Shown in pieces: positions 46,741 through 50,616 of a stretch of DNA of 50,616 nt. The stretch's first letter is position 1, and each line of letters starts with the position of its first letter. The notes beneath the pieces were generated by a model. The model worked only from the letters and a program-made list of their open reading frames with translations. It was not told the origin of the DNA and ran no database searches. A program made the translations under genes and the position numbers. The stretch is from CAZMGT01 sp964565895 (lineage in GTDB: Bacteria; Armatimonadota; Zipacnadia; UBA1398; CAZMGT01): assembly GCA_964565895.1 (NCBI GenBank), contig CAZMGT010000025.1, positions 1 to 50,616 on the forward strand, given 5' to 3'.

Positions 46741-48888
46741 ATGGATGCCAGGCGAATCTTGCTTGTTGCGCTTGCCGCCGCATTGTCCCCCGCGCTTTGC
46801 CCAGCGCAGCAAAAGCGGGGACCGCTGATGACCGACGAGCAGTTTTTCGCCGCGCTAAACTTAAATCTCCCCGCGCTCTCCGCCGTGCGCCAGGCGGTTC
46901 AGCGCGGCGACTTTGCCCAAGCCAAGCGCCTCTTCGCGCAATATATGCGCAGCCGCAAAACCCCGCGCTACTTCTTTACCTGGGACGACAAGCCCCCGCC
47001 GGAAAAGCGCCCGAAAAACCCAGACACGCGCATCGCCGACGACGCCCTGCGCCATCGGTTTACGGTAACCGGCGTGCCCTATCAATTCGGCGAGGAAATC
47101 GACTGGACGGCGAACCCCACGGATCCCTTCGATCCGGAGTGGACGTGGCAGTTCAGCCGGCACAGCTGGTGGTCTCACCTGGGGCGGGCGTATTGGGAGA
47201 CGGGCGATGAGAAGTATGCCCGGGAGTGGGTGAGCGAGCTGCGGAGTTGGATTCGCAAAAACCCCATGCCCGCGCAGCGAGCGAACCGTGTGGGCAGCCG
47301 CTGGCGGACGATCGAGTGCGGAATCCGCCTCGCCTACTCCTGGCCCGCGGCGTTTAACTACTTCCTCCGCTCGCCCGCGTTTACCGACGACGACCTAATC
47401 CTCATGCTTAAGTCCCTCGCCGAGCAGGCGGAGTACCTCTACCAAAACCCCACGAGGGGCAACTGGCTGACCATGGAGGCCAACGGCATGGGGCACGTGG
47501 GGATTTTGTTTCCCGAGTTTCGCCGGGCGAAGGTCTGGCGCGAGACGGCCATCGCCCGGCTCTATCGCGAGCTGGAGGGACAGGTTTATCCGGACGGGGT
47601 GCAGATCGAGCTGACGACGGGCTACCACTACGTCGCTCTGCGCAATTTCCTCGGCCTGGCCCAACTCGCTCAGCTTAACGACGTCCCCCTGCCCGAGGAC
47701 TACGTGGCCAAGCTGGAGCGCATGTACGCCGCGGGGCTGTGGGTGATGAAGCCGAGCAGGCGCGTTCCCGCGGTCAACGACGCCTGGCCGAGCGATGTGC
47801 GTGCCTCGCTGCGCGAAGGCTATCAGTTATTCCCGCAGCGCAAAGACTTCCTTTGGGTGGCCAGCGACGGCAAGCAGGGAACACCCCCAGATCACACCTC
47901 GCACTTCTTCCCCTGGGCCGGCTGGGCGGTAATGCGCAGCGGCTGGGAGCGCGACGCGCTATATCTGTTCTTCGACGTCGGCCCGTTCGGCTACAGCCAC
48001 CAGCACGAGGACAAGCTCGCGGTAATCGTCTCCGCCTACGGCGCGGACTTGGTCGTGGACACGGGCAGCTACCGCTACGACACCTCGGCCATGCGCCGCT
48101 ACGTCCTCGGGCCCTGGGCGCATAACATCGTGTTCGTCGACGGCCAAGGCCAACATCGGCGTGGGCTGCGCGAGACATACGTCAACAAGCGGCCGCAAAG
48201 CAACCCGTGGATCACTACGCCCGCGCTGGACTACTGCGAGGGCGCCTACCAAAGCGGCTTTGGGCCGGACAGAGCGCTGCGCGTGCGTCACGTGCGCAAG
48301 GTGCTGTTCGTCAAACCCGAGTATTGGGTTATCCTGGACACCCTGGCGCCCGAGGACGGCGCGGAGCATAGCTATAGCGCGCACTTTCACTTTGGCGTCG
48401 ACGAGGCCCAGGTAAGCTTCGGCGGACGGGGCGTGTCCACGGCGAACGCGGGTGGGGCGAACCTACACATTCTCGCGCTCGGCGAGGGGCCGGTGGCCGC
48501 CGATGTCGTGAAGGGCCAGGAGAAGCCGCAGATGCTCGGCTGGCGGGGCAAGCACGGCGTGGGGGGAAAGCGGCCCATTCCCGTGGCCCGTTTCCGCTGG
48601 CGCGCCCGCGGGCTGTCGCGCGCGCTGTTCGTGCTTTACCCAACAAGGCCCGGCGAGAAGCTGCCCATAGCCGCGGTCGAGCGCGCCCAGCCCACCGCGG
48701 GCCAGGGGTTTGGGGCGCAGATCCGCTTCGCCGACGGCCGCGCGGACGCCGTCCTCTTTAACGCCCGGCCGGGAGAGAGGGTTGGCTTGGGCAAAGCGCA
48801 GACGCCGGGCTTCGCCCTTGTTATTCGCCGTGGGGCGGAGGGCTCGACGCGCGTGCTTGAGGCACGCACAGAAAACGCGCGGGGGTGA
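46741..48888 (+). CDS. Heparinase II/III-like polysaccharide lyase
   Basis: This 715-residue secreted protein has a signal peptide (ILLVALAAALSPALCPAQQ). An alpha/alpha toroid follows at about 60-380 (RTIECGIRLAYSWP, NPTRGNWLTMEANGMGHVGI, YPDGVQIELTTGYHYVALRN). Then comes the C-terminal heparinase II/III beta-sheet domain (VGPFGYSHQHEDKLAVIV, VVDTGSYRYD, GPWAHNIVFVDGQGQ). The EANGMGH and Tyr/His residues of TGYHY and YSHQHED match the catalytic region of PL12/15/17-type enzymes, which cut uronic-acid polysaccharides by beta-elimination. The polysaccharide cannot be told. It is followed directly by the next gene, with overlapping or nearly overlapping ends, so they are one operon. Confidence 0.88.
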   Translation: MDARRILLVALAAALSPALCPAQQKRGPLMTDEQFFAALNLNLPALSAVRQAVQRGDFAQAKRLFAQYMRSRKTPRYFFTWDDKPPPEKRPKNPDTRIADDALRHRFTVTGVPYQFGEEIDWTANPTDPFDPEWTWQFSRHSWWSHLGRAYWETGDEKYAREWVSELRSWIRKNPMPAQRANRVGSRWRTIECGIRLAYSWPAAFNYFLRSPAFTDDDLILMLKSLAEQAEYLYQNPTRGNWLTMEANGMGHVGILFPEFRRAKVWRETAIARLYRELEGQVYPDGVQIELTTGYHYVALRNFLGLAQLAQLNDVPLPEDYVAKLERMYAAGLWVMKPSRRVPAVNDAWPSDVRASLREGYQLFPQRKDFLWVASDGKQGTPPDHTSHFFPWAGWAVMRSGWERDALYLFFDVGPFGYSHQHEDKLAVIVSAYGADLVVDTGSYRYDTSAMRRYVLGPWAHNIVFVDGQGQHRRGLRETYVNKRPQSNPWITTPALDYCEGAYQSGFGPDRALRVRHVRKVLFVKPEYWVILDTLAPEDGAEHSYSAHFHFGVDEAQVSFGGRGVSTANAGGANLHILALGEGPVAADVVKGQEKPQMLGWRGKHGVGGKRPIPVARFRWRARGLSRALFVLYPTRPGEKLPIAAVERAQPTAGQGFGAQIRFADGRADAVLFNARPGERVGLGKAQTPGFALVIRRGAEGSTRVLEARTENARG

Positions 48889-48893
48889 GGGAG

Positions 48894-50570
48894 ATGCACA
48901 GGCTTGTGCTCGCCTGCCTCGTTGCGCTTGCCCTGTGTGGGGCGAGCTGCGCGCAGCAGGGTAAAGTCTATCCCGACCGCTTTGTTTATGTCTCCCGCGG
49001 GCTGCATTCGGACAGCGACGTGCGGGACATCGAGAACATCGTCAAGACCGCCGCGGCGCACGGGCTTAATGGCATGGTCCTCGCCGCAGGGTTAGACCGG
49101 CTTGACCTGCAACCGCCGGACTACTTCAAACGCTTGGAGCAAGTTAAGGCCATCTGCCAGCGCTACAACGTAGAGCTCATCCCGATGATCTTTTCCGTGG
49201 GCTATGGGGGCTCGATTTTGGCGCACGACCGCAACCTCGCCGCGGGCCTTCCTGTCAAGGATGCCCTGTTTGTCGTGCGCGAGGGCGAGGCGCGGCTCGT
49301 CGCCGACCCGCCGGTGGAGATTAAAAACGGCGGCTTTGAGCGGTTCGCCGGCGACCGCATGGCCGATTTTAACTTTCACGACAAGCCGGGCGAGGTGAGC
49401 TTTGCCGATACCAGGGTGTTCCACAGCGGGCGGGCGTCTTTGCGCATGGAGAGCTTCCAGCCCCCACACGGGCACGGCCGCGTGATGCAAATGGTCGCCG
49501 TCCACCCCTATCGCCTGTACCGCGTGACGGTTTGGGTAAAGACCGAGGGGCTGGAGCCCGAGGGCGCGTTTCGCGTGCAGGTCTACGGGCCACACGGGCA
49601 AATCGCCCCCTGGGACCCCCGCCAGCCAGCGACCGCTAACTGGCGCAAGGTTCAGCTTCTGTTCAACAGCAGGCAGTACGACAAGGTGCGCATTTACGTC
49701 GGCGTGTGGGGGGCCAAGCGCGGCAGGCTTTGGCTGGACGACCTGTCGATCGAGGAAGTGGGCTTGGTGAACGTCCTTCGCCGCCCGGGAACGCCCATTG
49801 TTGTGCGCAGCGAAGATGGAAGCGTGGTTTACGAGGAGGGGCGCGACTACGAGCCGATCCGCTACAGCTCGCCCGGCCGGCCGCGGTTTACGGACATGGG
49901 GGCCCAGGCGCTGCCCATTAAGCTGACCAAAAACAGCCGCATCCGCGAGGGCCAGCGCCTGCGCGTGAGCTTTTACCACGGAATAGCGATAAACCGCGGG
50001 CAGGTTACCATTTGCATGTCCGAGCCCAAGGTGTATCAGATTTGGGAAAAGCAGGTGCAGCTCATCCACAAGCTGCTTGCCCCGAACAAATACTTCTTTA
50101 GCATGGACGAGATCCGCGCCGGCGGCTCGTGCGCCGCGTGCAAAGCGCGCAAAATGACCATGGCCCAAATCCTCGGCGATTGCATTACCCGCCAGGCGGC
50201 CATTGTGCGCAAGGTTAACCCAAAGGCGGAGATTTACATCTGGTCCGACATGCTCGACCCCAACCACAACGCGCACGACAACTACTACCTTGTCGAGGGC
50301 GACTTTACCGGCTCTTGGAACTATGTGCCCAAGGACCTAATCATCGTCTGCTGGTATTACGACAAGCGGGAGCAAAGCCTAAGGTTTTTCTCCGAGCAGG
50401 GCTTTCGCACGCTGGCCGGGGCATACTACGACGGCGACACCCTAGACAACCCCAAGGGCTGGCTCGCCGCGCTCGACCGCACCCCTCGCGCGCGAGGGAT
50501 TATGTACACCACATGGCGCAACAAATACGAGCTGCTTGCCCCGTTCGGCGACCTCGTCTCGCGAAGGTAG
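48894..50570 (+). CDS. Secreted TIM-barrel protein with inserted carbohydrate-binding module
   Basis: ATG at 48894 gives 558 residues, beginning with a signal peptide (MHRLVLACLVALALCGASC). A GTG at 48885 overlapping the heparinase stop is an alternative. The N-terminal barrel part (NGMVLAAGLDRLDLQPPDYF, YNVELIPMIFSVGYGG) is interrupted by a jelly-roll module at about residues 140-285 (IKNGGFERFAGDRMADFNF, RLWLDDLSIEE). The barrel then resumes with FFSMDEIRAGGSCAACKAR, IYIWSDMLDPNHN and TLAGAYYDGDTLDN. The MDEIR and WSDMLDPNHN acidic residues recall GH20-like barrels, but no family is certain. Coupled with the heparinase-like gene, it probably acts on the same polysaccharide. Confidence 0.7.
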   Translation: MHRLVLACLVALALCGASCAQQGKVYPDRFVYVSRGLHSDSDVRDIENIVKTAAAHGLNGMVLAAGLDRLDLQPPDYFKRLEQVKAICQRYNVELIPMIFSVGYGGSILAHDRNLAAGLPVKDALFVVREGEARLVADPPVEIKNGGFERFAGDRMADFNFHDKPGEVSFADTRVFHSGRASLRMESFQPPHGHGRVMQMVAVHPYRLYRVTVWVKTEGLEPEGAFRVQVYGPHGQIAPWDPRQPATANWRKVQLLFNSRQYDKVRIYVGVWGAKRGRLWLDDLSIEEVGLVNVLRRPGTPIVVRSEDGSVVYEEGRDYEPIRYSSPGRPRFTDMGAQALPIKLTKNSRIREGQRLRVSFYHGIAINRGQVTICMSEPKVYQIWEKQVQLIHKLLAPNKYFFSMDEIRAGGSCAACKARKMTMAQILGDCITRQAAIVRKVNPKAEIYIWSDMLDPNHNAHDNYYLVEGDFTGSWNYVPKDLIIVCWYYDKREQSLRFFSEQGFRTLAGAYYDGDTLDNPKGWLAALDRTPRARGIMYTTWRNKYELLAPFGDLVSRR

Positions 50571-50616
50571 CGCCCCGGGGCAACGGTTAACGCCCTCTAA
50601 CGAGCAGCGGGAAAAC

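Noticed and set aside
50571..50616. Start of another gene at the right edge
   Set aside because: Only 46 bases remain with no start codon plus ribosome site that can be supported.
1..50616. CRISPR array, IS element, prophage, tRNA or rRNA
   Set aside because: No regularly spaced repeats, no transposase or integrase motifs and no tRNA- or rRNA-like sequence were seen; the only long repeat is the AKR duplication.

Overview
The window is high-GC bacterial chromosome. It is probably a metagenome-assembled scaffold, because one 100-N gap is flanked on both sides by exact 55-base repeats. Most genes start with ATG, GTG or TTG behind GGAGG-type ribosome sites and lie in short, tight operons. Gene content suggests a deep-branching, Armatimonadota-like or related lineage: an RNase Y/RecA/CinA cluster, a YtfI/YtfJ pair, LysM-G5 proteins, many Tat-exported sugar oxidoreductases and secreted polysaccharide enzymes. 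That placement is inference from gene content only.

Layout. 1-2982 (minus): a partial pectate-lyase-fold protein and a clan GH-A glycosidase. 3160-4395: a PHP-domain protein. 4430-16006 (plus): two DnaA-box-like sites, dnaB, a small membrane protein, then purD-purE-purF-purM-purN and a gene encoding only the IMP cyclohydrolase half of PurH. These are followed by a coiled-coil membrane protein, a 5-formyl-THF cyclo-ligase, a beta-class DNA methyltransferase overlapping a winged-helix/nuclease-like protein (a candidate restriction-modification pair), and a DUF4130-like protein. 16033-20634 (minus): a fused DHOD/GltD/ferredoxin flavoprotein, an N-acetylneuraminate-lyase-like aldolase and a Tat-exported TIM-barrel protein. 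20801-25673 (plus): a Tat Gfo/Idh/MocA protein, two copies of a Tat aldo/keto-reductase-fold gene around a tetraheme cytochrome c, and a BNR-type propeller. 25680-26462 (minus): a sugar isomerase-like TIM barrel.

26633-31144 (plus): a ytfI-like/ytfJ pair, an S41 protease, a LysM-G5 protein, a cyclic-nucleotide-binding protein and a BON-like protein. 31152-39404 (minus): a housekeeping run transcribed cinA-thpR-recA-rny-ymdB-PepV-like dipeptidase-Cys-rich membrane protein, with a recognisable promoter at 39446-39475. 39493-46580 (minus): OsmC, an ArsR regulator with its own promoter, operator and terminator, then dsrE-tusA-mvhD-like-hdrA-hdrA-wHTH-qmoC-like. The last seven look like a sulfur-relay plus Qmo/Hdr electron-transfer operon. 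46741-50570 (plus): a heparinase II/III-like lyase and a secreted TIM-barrel/carbohydrate-binding protein.

The picture is a polysaccharide-degrading heterotroph with periplasmic sugar oxidation possibly linked to c-type cytochromes, plus a thiol/sulfane-sulfur-linked membrane electron-transfer module. The most unusual items are the Hdr/Qmo-TusA-DsrE operon, the cytochrome between duplicated Tat AKR-fold genes that lack most of the catalytic tetrad, the split PurH, the rearranged dihydropyrimidine-dehydrogenase-like fusion, the two-gene methyltransferase/nuclease cassette and a probable CTG start for cinA. I saw no tRNA, rRNA, CRISPR array, insertion sequence or prophage. Apart from the gap, no stretch over 300 bases lacks a gene.
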